From positions 1 to 15,782 of the forward strand of contig CAKRRD010000053.1 of the NCBI GenBank assembly GCA_934394815.1: a stretch of 15,782 nucleotides of DNA, in the 5' to 3' direction. The DNA comes from an uncultured Acetatifactor sp. Lineage in GTDB: Bacteria > Bacillota > Clostridia > Lachnospirales > Lachnospiraceae. Made by a program: the position numbers and the translations under genes. The notes beneath the pieces are model-generated. The model was not told the DNA's origin. It did not search any database and worked only from the letters and a program-made list of their open reading frames with translations. Numbering within the stretch: the stretch's first letter is position 1; each line of letters opens with the position of its first letter. Below, piece by piece: positions 1-6,719 of the stretch.

Positions 1-748
1 CCAGATCGAGACCTGCTTTTAAGTCTTCCACACGGTCATTGACTGCGCCCCAGTCACTCATGACATAACCGTCAAATTCCCACTTATCTCTCAGGGTCTC
101 TGTGAGATATTTGTGATGAGCCGCGGCATAAGTACCGTTGATCCTGTTATAAGAGCACATAACGGTCCAGGGTTTTGCCTTTTTCACCGCTCCCTCAAAT
201 GCCGCCAGATAGATCTCGTTCAGTGTTCTCTCGTCAATGATCTCATTCACGGACATTCTACGGGTCTCCTGATTATTCGCCAGAAAATGCTTTAAACTGG
301 TTCCCACATGCTTGCTCTGCACACCGCGGATCAGAGAGCCTGCAATCTCACTTGCCACCAGGGGATCCTCTGAATAGTATTCAAAATTACGACCGCACAG
401 GGGAGAACGTTTGATGTTCACAGCCGGCCCCAGAATGACACTGACGCCTTCTGCCTGGCACTCATTGCCCAGCGTCTCGCCCATATGATACAACAGATCT
501 CTGTTAAAGGATGCAGCGGTTCCGCATCCTGCCGGGAAACATACTGCTTTAATACTCTCATTTACACCCAGATGATCCGCCTTGTCATCCTGCTTGCGCA
601 GACCGTGAGGGCCGTCGGATACCATACTTGCGGGAATCCCCAGTCGCTCGCAGCTTTCAGTATGCCAGAAATCTGCTCCGGAACACATTGCCGCCTTTTC
701 CTCCAATGTCATTTTTGCTATCAGATCTTTGATTTTTTGCTTTGTCAT
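1..748 (-). CDS. GH3-family beta-glucosidase, N-terminal part (runs off the left edge)
   Basis: This is the first 249 residues of a glycoside hydrolase family 3 enzyme, which removes terminal beta-linked sugars (typically glucose) from oligosaccharides or glycosides. Visible family motifs, in order: SDGPHGLR at about 44-51; [11 protein letters not shown] at about 119-129; [12 protein letters not shown] at 153-164; and VMSDWGAV around 229-236, where D232 is the expected catalytic nucleophile. The C-terminal half, with the acid/base residue and any fibronectin-like domain, lies outside the window. No signal peptide is seen, so it is probably cytoplasmic and acts on imported disaccharides. The ATG start at 748 is preceded by CAGGAGG (759-765) at good spacing. 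It is divergent from the AraC-type regulator at 2763, a usual arrangement for a locally regulated sugar gene, but an insertion sequence now separates them. Family assignment is confident; substrate is not known. Confidence 0.93.
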   Translation of the reverse strand, partial: MTKQKIKDLIAKMTLEEKAAMCSGADFWHTESCERLGIPASMVSDGPHGLRKQDDKADHLGVNESIKAVCFPAGCGTAASFNRDLLYHMGETLGNECQAEGVSVILGPAVNIKRSPLCGRNFEYYSEDPLVASEIAGSLIRGVQSKHVGTSLKHFLANNQETRRMSVNEIIDERTLNEIYLAAFEGAVKKAKPWTVMCSYNRINGTYAAAHHKYLTETLRDKWEFDGYVMSDWGAVNDRVEDLKAGLDL

Positions 749-854
749 GTTGCTATAACCTCCTGTCATTCAACCTTGTCCGCTTGCTCTTTCTGTTTAC
801 CAGTTTAGCAATTTTCTATGTTGATTCCTATATCTGATTATGACTTCTTTTTAG

Positions 855-866
855 GTCAATATTGAC
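855..866. promoter_or_regulatory. Perfect 12-bp palindrome in the beta-glucosidase leader or promoter
   Basis: GTCAATATTGAC is a perfect palindrome. It would fall just downstream of the transcription start predicted from the promoter at 882-910. It may be a repressor operator. The binding protein is unknown. Confidence 0.35.
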
Positions 867-881
867 TTTTTCCTTCTTTTT

Positions 882-910
882 ATTCTATGATATAAATATA
901 TCGCGGGAAA
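882..910 (-). promoter_or_regulatory. Candidate weak sigma-A promoter of the beta-glucosidase gene
   Basis: On the minus strand a TAGAAT -10 (882-887) lies 17 bases from TTTCCC (905-910), a poor -35 matching only three consensus positions. A good -10 with a weak -35 would suit an activator-dependent promoter, consistent with the AraC-type regulator nearby. The predicted start of transcription is near 875, giving a leader of about 125 bases. This is inferred from sequence only. Confidence 0.35.
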
Positions 911-945
911 TAATATAATATGATCTCTCGGAATTCTGATTGATC

Positions 946-966
946 ATGCCAGCGAAATTCTGGCAT
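946..966. promoter_or_regulatory. Inverted repeat, candidate operator upstream of the beta-glucosidase promoter
   Basis: ATGCCAG and CTGGCAT form a perfect 7-bp inverted repeat around a 7-base spacer. The centre lies about 80 bases upstream of the predicted transcription start of the GH3 gene, a usual place for an activator site. There is no T-run next to it, so a terminator is less likely. Confidence 0.4.
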
Positions 967-1069
967 TGAACTTTGACAAGTAAATATTATTCGGAATAGA
1001 AAAAATGGGTACAAAAAATAGACATAGGACTGTTGCTATGCCAAAAAATGAGGTATGATATCTGTAGGA

Positions 1070-2401
1070 TTATGCTACGTTCAAAATTAACTTTCTTAGG
1101 GTGGATTCAAACGGCAAATCCCATGCATCCAGATGCTGTAACATCAGGATGTGATAGAGGCGGCAGTACCACATCTTAGTAGAGCGGTGTCTGCCGCTTT
1201 CTAATTTGAAGTCTATTTTTTCACGCTTGTTTGAACGTTCAGCAGAAGTTCTTGCATTGTACTCACTTTTCCATTGCTCGCTGTCACGTGGAGGGATATT
1301 TATAAGACGCGGATTGTCTTTCATTGTAAGATGGACAGTTCTTCCATATTTTGAATCAGAGCATGGGGATTCACAGGAGCACCCATGTTTTCTGCTGGCA
1401 AGAGGACACCGGAATTTTATCCGTGCTTTTGAAATTTCAACGCCATCATGATTCATTTTCCTTCCCGCTTTACAGACAGGAATGCCATCTTCACCGATGG
1501 TAAAGTCATTTTTGCATTTTTCTTTGATGCCCCGCTTTTCATTTAAATCAATAAATGGAGTGATTCCATTCCGTCTGCAATACTGGTAATAAGGCATTGC
1601 ATCATGAGCAGAATCAAGAAGCAGTTTTTCTACATGAAAATCTGGAAGAAAGCTCCTCATACGAAAAAAGGTATTAAGGAATCCATGTGAATCATGCATG
1701 GAAGCAGGATGAAGTAGTGGAAAAACAGGAAGGTCACTTTCTGAATCAGAGGCAACCAGCATGTAAAGATCATATCCATGATAAAAATATCCTCTGGAGG
1801 AATCCCATCCTACATCGCAGTCCGGCTGTGAAAAATAGCGTTCACAGTCGCAGTCATGGATGCCTTTTGAGGCACAGTCACAAATGCGGTGTTTTCTCTC
1901 TCTGGCAGAAGTAACAACAGGTGTCCCATCACCGGCAATGGAAAGATGAGTATTATTAATAAGCCCCTTTTCAAGAGATTTGCGAAGGAACTCTTTTGTA
2001 TAGAGGTCAAACAGTGAAGCGTAGGGTTGCTCATCAATGGAAAAAGATTGTTTTTCAAGGTTTTTTAATAATTGGTCAACCGTTACTTTTCCAGTAGGCT
2101 GTGCTTTATAACCTTTTTTCTTAGGCTTTTTCACGGGAATTTTAAGTTTGTGAAGATGGGGATTAAGATTCTTATTTTCAGAATCCCAAAGCCTGGAAAA
2201 GAAATCGTAAAAGGTGCCAACACCAGGTGTATCACCAACTTCAAAGCCGCTGACAATAGCATACAAAGGATTAATTTTAAGCTGTGCAGCCCATTCAGTT
2301 ACAGAAGTAACTTTAAAATCAATGGAAAGCAGGTAGGAACGCTGCATACAGGAAGGATTTCTGGGAGCAGGTCCATACTTGGAATATTTGCCCATCATCA
2401 T
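1070..2401 (-). CDS. DDE transposase, main (C-terminal) part of the frame
   Basis: This encodes the catalytic part of a DDE transposase, which cuts and joins the ends of the insertion sequence. Candidate acidic residues are the D in GDGTPV (about residue 158), the D in LLLDSAHDA, and the E in TSAERSNKREKIDF near the C-terminus, which resembles the Y-R-E-K signature of IS4-class enzymes. Two cysteine-rich stretches (a CDC-DCDC cluster and a CSCESPC cluster) could bind metal. The open frame does not truly begin at ATG 2401: it continues upstream without a stop to 2539, encoding family-like residues (LPNFVVENLRKYYPNPDA then SRDTWDIIDRFW) before a TAA at 2540-2542. The real N-terminus lies in another frame (see 2398-2631). 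The enzyme is therefore either made by frameshifting or inactive. Confidence 0.85.
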   Translation of the reverse strand: MMMGKYSKYGPAPRNPSCMQRSYLLSIDFKVTSVTEWAAQLKINPLYAIVSGFEVGDTPGVGTFYDFFSRLWDSENKNLNPHLHKLKIPVKKPKKKGYKAQPTGKVTVDQLLKNLEKQSFSIDEQPYASLFDLYTKEFLRKSLEKGLINNTHLSIAGDGTPVVTSARERKHRICDCASKGIHDCDCERYFSQPDCDVGWDSSRGYFYHGYDLYMLVASDSESDLPVFPLLHPASMHDSHGFLNTFFRMRSFLPDFHVEKLLLDSAHDAMPYYQYCRRNGITPFIDLNEKRGIKEKCKNDFTIGEDGIPVCKAGRKMNHDGVEISKARIKFRCPLASRKHGCSCESPCSDSKYGRTVHLTMKDNPRLINIPPRDSEQWKSEYNARTSAERSNKREKIDFKLESGRHRSTKMWYCRLYHILMLQHLDAWDLPFESTLRKLILNVA

Positions 2402-2631
2402 TTCATCTGTGTAGGAAAGATCGAGATTCCAAAAACGATCGATAATATCCCAAGTGTCACGGGAAATGGCATCAGGATTCGGATAATATTTGCGAAGATT
2501 TTCAACAACAAAGTTTGGTAGTCGGAATGACTGCCGCAGTTAACAGGTAACAAAAAATCGCCTTCAATAAAAAAACTTACCGGCTGTGCCGGAACAATAT
2601 GCTTCTTGATTAAATAGGCGCGAAGCGCCAC
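2398..2631 (-). pseudogene. 5' piece of the transposase gene, in the other frame
   Basis: A GTG-initiated frame whose first 38 or so residues (ALRAYLIKKHIVPAQP, then a stretch ending CGSHSDY) read like the missing transposase N-terminus. After about 2515-2525 the protein-like text continues one frame back (-1) as LPNFVVENLRKYYPNP, while this frame drifts into shadow sequence up to its stop at 2398. Adding one base in the CC of GACTACCAAAC would join the two as DYPNFVV. No canonical X XXY YYZ slippery heptamer is visible at the switch, so a simple indel is more likely than programmed frameshifting. The GTG start has no good ribosome binding site. Confidence 0.6.
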
Positions 2632-2657
2632 ATTTTGGAGACATATGTCAAGTGTTT

Positions 2658-2686
2658 TTGGTGAAAAAAGTGGGGGATTTTAATAA
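2658..2686 (+). promoter_or_regulatory. Candidate promoter of the AraC-family gene
   Basis: TTGGTG (2658-2663), a 17-base spacer and TAATAA (2681-2686). Both boxes are imperfect. The predicted start at about 2693 would put the dyad at 2691-2729 at the very 5' end of the mRNA. It begins only a few bases outside the proposed insertion-sequence end. Confidence 0.3.
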
Positions 2687-2690
2687 AAAT

Positions 2691-2729
2691 GGAATCTGAA
2701 AGCCTTATATTTAATGGCTTAGAGATTCC
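2691..2729. repeat. Large imperfect inverted repeat just upstream of the AraC-family gene
   Basis: GGAATCT (2691-2697) pairs with AGATTCC (2723-2729), and AAGCC (2700-2704) with GGCTT (2716-2720). A symmetrical GA/AG 2x2 mismatch separates the stems and the loop is 11 bases. It ends 19 bases before the AAGGAGG ribosome binding site of the regulator. There is no T-run, so it is not a normal terminator. It may be an operator for autoregulation or a 5' leader hairpin. Confidence 0.6.
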
Positions 2730-2762
2730 GAGAGATTATTAATTTCAGAAGGAGGCTTTGCG

Positions 2763-3581
2763 ATGCCGCAATTTCCACACGAAGAGGTTGCTTTTGAAAG
2801 CGGAATCAACGTCCGTTTTACAATCTATAACAGCAATAACGATTACATACCGGAACACTGGCATCGAAGCATGGAAGTTATCTATATCTATGAGGGTTCC
2901 ATGGAACTCATTGAGGGACAACGGGTTCTGTTGCTGCATGCCGGAGATTATCATGTGGTAAATTCCGCCGCCGTCCATGCTACCCGGACCACGACACCGT
3001 CCCGGGTTCTGTTATTACAGATTCCTTATGCGTTTCTCATAGGTGCCATCCCAGAATATGAAAGCATCCGTTTCCTGTTCTCCCGCAGAGATTCTTCTGC
3101 CGATGCGCAGATTCAGGAGATTCTGACTTCCATGGGCGATCTCTATACACAAAAACCGCAAAGCTATACTCTGCGGTTTTCCAGTCTGCTTTATGAATTT
3201 TTATACATTCTTATGACGCATTATAAGGTCACCGTCGACAATACTTCCCGGATTCAGAGTCAGAAAAATCTGCATCGCCTCGAACCGGTGATTCAGTACA
3301 TCCAATCCCATTACACCGAATCCATTTCTCTGGAAAATGCAGCCTCCCTAGCTCATCTGAACCCAGAATATTTCTGCCGTTTTTTTCGGCGGAACATGGG
3401 AACCACCCTCACTTCCTATATCAACAGCGTGCGTCTGACGCATGTCTGCAAGGATTTAAAAGACACCGATCTGAACATCAGCGAAATACTGGATCGACAC
3501 GGAGTCACGAACTATAAATTATTCCTGCGCACCTTTAAGCAGGTATACGGCTGTGCTCCGAGGGATTTCCGAAAGCAGTGA
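2763..3581 (+). CDS. AraC-family transcriptional regulator with N-terminal cupin-like domain
   Basis: A 272-residue regulator of the usual AraC length. Residues about 10-110 form a cupin-type ligand domain: the HWHRSMEVIYIYEG segment at 32-45 is typical of the sugar-binding AraC_binding fold. Residues about 168-270 form the double helix-turn-helix, with the first helix pair around ENAASLAHLNPEYFCRFFRR and the second around ISEILDRHGVTNYKLFLRTF, ending in the characteristic CAPRDFRKQ. The ATG is preceded by AAGGAGG (2749-2755) at ideal spacing. It is divergent from the GH3 beta-glucosidase and most likely controls it, probably as an activator responding to a sugar; this is inference from context. 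It ends 15 bases from the convergent HD-domain gene. Confidence 0.93.
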   Translation: MPQFPHEEVAFESGINVRFTIYNSNNDYIPEHWHRSMEVIYIYEGSMELIEGQRVLLLHAGDYHVVNSAAVHATRTTTPSRVLLLQIPYAFLIGAIPEYESIRFLFSRRDSSADAQIQEILTSMGDLYTQKPQSYTLRFSSLLYEFLYILMTHYKVTVDNTSRIQSQKNLHRLEPVIQYIQSHYTESISLENAASLAHLNPEYFCRFFRRNMGTTLTSYINSVRLTHVCKDLKDTDLNISEILDRHGVTNYKLFLRTFKQVYGCAPRDFRKQ

Positions 3582-3596
3582 TGAATGCTATGATAA

Positions 3597-4190
3597 CTAC
3601 TCCGTCTCCGCCCTGATCTCATCCTCGGTGGCTGCCATGGCCTGCAGGGTCATGGTCAGGAGTTTTTCCAAATCCCAGCCTAACTGCTCAGCCCCACGCT
3701 CGATGACCTCACGGGAGCAGCCGGCAGCGAAGCCTTTGCTCTTATATTTCTTTTTTAAGGACTTTAATTCCATGTCTTTCGTACTCTTGGAAGGACGCAT
3801 CAGCGCTGCTGCCCAGATCAGTCCGGTCAGTTCATCTGCCGCAAAAAGTACTTTCTCCATCTCATGTTCCGGAGCCACGCCGATCGTCTCCCCACAGCCT
3901 ACGGTGATGCCGTAACCATGAGATACTACCCCATGAATGATATCCTCTCCCACGCCGGCTTCTCTGAGCATCTCGGGAGCCTTCAGGCAATGCTCTTCCG
4001 GGTATAACTCAAAATCAATATCATGAAGCAGTCCCACAATGCCCCAGTATTCCGCATCCTCTCCATATCCAAGCTCTTTTGCATACCATTTCATCACCGC
4101 TTCCACGGTCAGGGCATGCTGAATATGAAAAGGGTCCTGATTGTATTTTTTTAATAGAGTGAATGCTTCGTCTCTTGTAATGTGTTCCAT
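3597..4190 (-). CDS. HD-domain protein, predicted metal-dependent phosphohydrolase
   Basis: A 197-residue HD-superfamily protein. Likely metal ligands are H25 (in FHIQHAL), the H56-D57 pair in GLLHDIDFELYPEEH, and D119 (in LFAADELTGLI); H67 and H86 or H91 may assist. HD proteins hydrolyse phosphate esters or nucleotides, but substrate cannot be predicted here. It resembles the stand-alone HDIG-type hydrolases common in clostridia. The start ATG has an AGAGAGG-like site upstream. It is the last gene of the leftward operon that starts with the VanX-type dipeptidase, 22 bases after the small gene at 4213-4410, so it is probably cotranscribed with them. Confidence 0.88.
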   Translation of the reverse strand: MEHITRDEAFTLLKKYNQDPFHIQHALTVEAVMKWYAKELGYGEDAEYWGIVGLLHDIDFELYPEEHCLKAPEMLREAGVGEDIIHGVVSHGYGITVGCGETIGVAPEHEMEKVLFAADELTGLIWAAALMRPSKSTKDMELKSLKKKYKSKGFAAGCSREVIERGAEQLGWDLEKLLTMTLQAMAATEDEIRAETE

Positions 4191-4212
4191 GTTGAGTACC
4201 TCTCTGTCATCT

Positions 4213-4410
4213 TTATATTGTCAACTCCTCCGACCACAGGGAACCCTCGGTCAGTCCCTGTTCCGTAAGCCAATTATCCTCCACCGAGACATATTTTTCA
4301 ACTCCGGATTCATCCACAAGAGTCACCAATACCTTCGGGTTCTGTCCGGGTAAGCAATCCTCGCAGCCGTAATCTCCGTCAAAAATCTGTCGGATCTTCC
4401 ATGTCGCCAT
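4213..4410 (-). CDS. Small conserved-looking protein of unknown function (65 residues)
   Basis: I do not recognise this family. The protein starts MATWKIRQIFDGDYGCED, contains two cysteines (CEDC, positions about 16-19), and is acidic with beta-type alternation. No membrane segment is visible. I chose ATG 4410 because AGGAGG lies at 4417-4422 with 6-base spacing; upstream in-frame ATGs at 4431 and 4416 overlap or precede that site and are less likely. Its start overlaps the end of the preceding gene by 32 bases, which suggests translational coupling and a functional link with the 109-residue protein. Confidence 0.7.
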   Translation of the reverse strand: MATWKIRQIFDGDYGCEDCLPGQNPKVLVTLVDESGVEKYVSVEDNWLTEQGLTEGSLWSEELTI

Positions 4411-4708
4411 CGTCATCCTCCTCTGTATCAATCCCCAGTCCCTGCATCAGAATACGATTCCACTCTGCATTATTGCTTTCCAGTTCTTTCTTCTGCATAA
4501 TGCGATTGCGGTCACTTAGGATCGCCAGCATTTCGTCCGCAATCTCCTCCGGCGGCAGATCAGAATAATGACACAGATAACCGATCATACGGCTCGCCGT
4601 GAAGTCCGTGTTCAGATTCTTTGTCACCAGATCACAGAAGGATTCCGGATACCCGCGGGCTATGAGCATTTTATATAATTCCATACTTTGTGGTGATCTT
4701 GGCTTCAT
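4379..4708 (-). CDS. Small protein of unknown function (109 residues), acidic C-terminal tail
   Basis: I do not recognise this family. It is predicted to be mostly helical and soluble: residues 1-75 hold a compact region (LYKMLIARGYPESFCDLV and a MIGYLCHYSDLPPEEIADEM stretch), then a charged helix. The tail (EEDDDGDMEDPTDF) is strongly acidic. The ATG at 4708 is preceded by AGGAGA (4716-4721), which overlaps the stop codon of the upstream membrane-protein gene, so the two are cotranscribed and probably coupled. The next gene starts inside its 3' end. Confidence 0.75.
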   Translation of the reverse strand: MKPRSPQSMELYKMLIARGYPESFCDLVTKNLNTDFTASRMIGYLCHYSDLPPEEIADEMLAILSDRNRIMQKKELESNNAEWNRILMQGLGIDTEEDDDGDMEDPTDF

Positions 4709-4719
4709 ACAAAATTCTC

Positions 4720-5883
4720 CTATGCCTTCTTAATATGGAAGATCACGCCGCTCTTGGGATAGATCCATTCATCCTTGATGGCAATATCGTAGAGTCCGGC
4801 TCTCTGGATACAGGCACCGGCATTGGCACTGCTCTCCTTGTTGAGATAAGAATACATGGTGACATCCATGCCGCTTTTGTATTTCAGCTTGATATGGGGT
4901 TCCCTCGTAGGATCCACCAGAGTCACCTCAAAAATGGAGTTCCATACTCTGGGCATCTTGAAATAGATGCTTACCAGATGCTCGTTATTGGCCACGTTCC
5001 GGTCAAAATCCAATTTAAATTTCAGGATAAATCCATTGCTCTTGCGCTCCACCTCAAACTGTGCATTGTCGTCATCGTCCCCGCTGTTGTCGATCCGCAG
5101 AATCGGCAGGAACAGGGAATTGATCACCTCCCGCACCTTGTCCGCCGGAATACTGTTGATGAAGTCCACGGCTTCCGGTTCCACCACCAGATCCTCATTG
5201 AAAATGCTCTTGGTAAAATCCGCATCCTGTCCGGTCTCCAGCAATCCACCATCCAGACTCTTTTTATCATAGGCGAAACCGAGTCTGATCACATCGCCCG
5301 TGTAGTTCTCGTCTGTTCCTCCCAGACATTTTACGCTGAATTTCAATTCCTCATCGATCAGGTAATACTTTCCGTCTGTGGCTCCGGGGAATCCGGCTTT
5401 TACATATTCCTCTGTCAGATTCGGCTCCAGATTGATCGTGTAATCGAACATTTTCCGGATCCTGGCGCCTCTTGCCCTGTCGAAATATTTCTCCATATTG
5501 GTAGAAAGCATATCCACTGCATCTTCATCCTTTATCATGGAGGTAATGGTGGATTTCAGGAAAGTCTTTTTATCTTCATCGCTGAAAGAATCCAGGATCT
5601 CCGGCTCTCCCATCAGTGTCTTGGTGATCTGCTGGGAGGTCTCTCTGGCGTAGGCATCCTGGGTCAGCTTATTGTTCAGTATATCGAATAACAGAAATGC
5701 TGCCAGCACACCGATGAGATTCCCCACGATATTGTCGATCAAGTCATCCAGTGTGTAACCGTTCTTCAGAGCCAAATAGGTATATCCCACAAACACCAGT
5801 AGCAGCGCGATCAGCACCAGTACCATAGTGGCGGACAGCGTGTCCATCACACTTTTTTTCTTCTTTTGTTTCTGATTATCCAT
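4720..5883 (-). CDS. Membrane protein of unknown function, two N-terminal TM segments
   Basis: A 387-residue protein with a lysine-rich N-terminus (QKQKKKK), then a hydrophobic helix at about 15-37 and a second at about 48-68, then a long soluble domain of roughly 315 residues with no motif I know. The soluble part has mixed helix and strand character and probably lies in the cytoplasm, since the positively charged N-terminus should stay inside and there are two membrane passes. The start is ATG 5883: GGGAGG (5890-5895) lies 6 bases upstream, and the longer frame up to 6003 lies in another frame of the dipeptidase gene. The start overlaps the end of that gene by 8 bases, a sign of translational coupling. 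Confidence 0.8.
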   Translation of the reverse strand: MDNQKQKKKKSVMDTLSATMVLVLIALLLVFVGYTYLALKNGYTLDDLIDNIVGNLIGVLAAFLLFDILNNKLTQDAYARETSQQITKTLMGEPEILDSFSDEDKKTFLKSTITSMIKDEDAVDMLSTNMEKYFDRARGARIRKMFDYTINLEPNLTEEYVKAGFPGATDGKYYLIDEELKFSVKCLGGTDENYTGDVIRLGFAYDKKSLDGGLLETGQDADFTKSIFNEDLVVEPEAVDFINSIPADKVREVINSLFLPILRIDNSGDDDDNAQFEVERKSNGFILKFKLDFDRNVANNEHLVSIYFKMPRVWNSIFEVTLVDPTREPHIKLKYKSGMDVTMYSYLNKESSANAGACIQRAGLYDIAIKDEWIYPKSGVIFHIKKA

Positions 5884-6583
5884 GAATTTCCTCCCTCGTA
5901 AATACACCCTCATAGATTGCGGGCTTCCGCATGTAATATGCCCAGAACCGGTCACCGTAGTCATAATGCCACCATTCCGACGGCAGATTGGTAAATCCCG
6001 CATCTATCATAGCATAATAAAGCAGACGGCGGTTTTCACGGACCTGTTCGTCCTCTACCCCCTGTACATGTTCCGGTGCCTCAAAATACGCTGCACAGGT
6101 CTTATCCGTAAAAGCATCAAAACCGCACCCCATCGGGAGTTCTCTGCCCTCCGGATCCAGAAGCGTCAGGTCAATGGCTCCTCCGGTGGTATGGACGGGA
6201 GGCACCTTTGTATCCGGTACCGGGTCCGAGACAAATTTGCAGATCGCAGCTCTCCTTTTTGCCTCCGGCAGCTCTTCCAGATGAAAATCCCGGATGATGT
6301 CCGCAGAATACTTTTCAAACAATTCATGCTGCAGCGCAAAGGGGCGCCAGGCATCCCAGATGCGGAACCGGTAACCGTCCGGCAGATTCCCCGCCGCCTT
6401 CACCAACTTCTCATATATCTCCTTACGGACGAAGCACTGTGCCTCGGCATGTTCCATTTCTAAAATCGGATACAGCATTTTTATGTCCCAGTACTCATTG
6501 CTTTTCAGTTCGATAAACGCAGAGCCGGTAAATTGACTCTCCGCATATCTCTCAGGATCGTCGATCCTCGGTATCGGTCTCAT
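5876..6583 (-). CDS. VanX-type D-alanyl-D-alanine dipeptidase
   Basis: A 235-residue zinc dipeptidase of the VanX/DdpX (M15D) family, which splits D-Ala-D-Ala or related peptides. Zinc ligands are H131 and D138 in HTTGGAIDL and H206 in EWWHYDYGD; E203 is the catalytic base and R80 in WDAWRPF fits the transition-state arginine. All key residues are present. No signal peptide is seen, so it should act in the cytoplasm. There are no vanH, vanA or vanRS genes here, so a role in peptidoglycan recycling or D-amino-acid metabolism is more likely than glycopeptide resistance. It is the first gene of a five-gene leftward operon, and GGGGGG precedes the ATG. Confidence 0.93.
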   Translation of the reverse strand: MRPIPRIDDPERYAESQFTGSAFIELKSNEYWDIKMLYPILEMEHAEAQCFVRKEIYEKLVKAAGNLPDGYRFRIWDAWRPFALQHELFEKYSADIIRDFHLEELPEAKRRAAICKFVSDPVPDTKVPPVHTTGGAIDLTLLDPEGRELPMGCGFDAFTDKTCAAYFEAPEHVQGVEDEQVRENRRLLYYAMIDAGFTNLPSEWWHYDYGDRFWAYYMRKPAIYEGVFTREEIHG

Positions 6584-6619
6584 GGTATCAGCCCCCCTAT
6601 TTTTGTCTTGTTATTTATC

Positions 6620-6649
6620 ATAATACCCCCTTTCCATCACAAATGGCAA
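6620..6649 (-). promoter_or_regulatory. Sigma-A promoter of the dipeptidase operon
   Basis: Minus strand TTGCCA (6644-6649), an 18-base spacer and TATTAT (6620-6625). The predicted start is near 6613, about 30 bases before the dipeptidase ATG. It follows the hairpin that ends the chemoreceptor transcript. Confidence 0.65.
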
Positions 6650-6666
6650 GTATCTGCGGAATCAAA

Positions 6667-6702
6667 ATGGATGTCTCCTATACAAGATAGAAAGACATCC
6701 AT
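6667..6702 (-). terminator. Hairpin after the chemoreceptor gene, possible terminator
   Basis: ATGGATGTCT (6667-6676) and AGACATCCAT (6693-6702) form a perfect 10-bp stem with a 16-base loop, 17 bases after the chemoreceptor stop. On the minus strand only a short TTT follows, so termination may be weak or the element may stabilise the 3' end. Confidence 0.55.
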
Positions 6703-6719
6703 GTATTTCAGTTGTCCTG

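Larger units (their letters stand above)
1021..2649 (-). mobile_element. Insertion sequence with DDE transposase, inserted between the GH3 and AraC genes
   Basis: About 1.6 kb containing one transposase gene in two reading-frame pieces. Proposed ends are GACATAGGACT at 1021-1031 and AGACATATGTC at 2639-2649, which match as inverted repeats at 9 of 11 positions. No convincing target duplication was found beside them, so the exact boundaries are tentative to within a few tens of bases. A 5-bp stem (GGCGC/GCGCC, 2617-2629) lies at the transposase 5' end. A small CATAG/CTATG hairpin (1023-1040) followed on the minus strand by a T-run may end transcription. The family is probably IS1182-like or another IS4/IS5-class DDE group; I cannot settle it without a database. 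Confidence 0.75.

Noticed and set aside
2617..2629. GGCGC/GCGCC hairpin as a transcription terminator
   Set aside because: It lacks a T-run on either strand and lies at the transposase start; it is more likely a feature of the insertion sequence end.
1006..2663. Target-site duplication around the insertion sequence
   Set aside because: The bases outside 1021 and 2649 do not match; GAAAAAATGGG (about 999-1009) and GAAAAAAGTGGG (about 2663-2674) are similar, but they are not adjacent to the proposed ends and are low-complexity.
4690..5691. Plus-strand open frame (333 codons) over the two-TM membrane protein
   Set aside because: The minus-strand gene has a good ribosome binding site, TM helices and operon spacing; the plus frame has none of these.
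5876..6583. Vancomycin resistance cluster
   Set aside because: Only the VanX-type dipeptidase is present; no vanH, ligase, vanR or vanS gene lies within the window.
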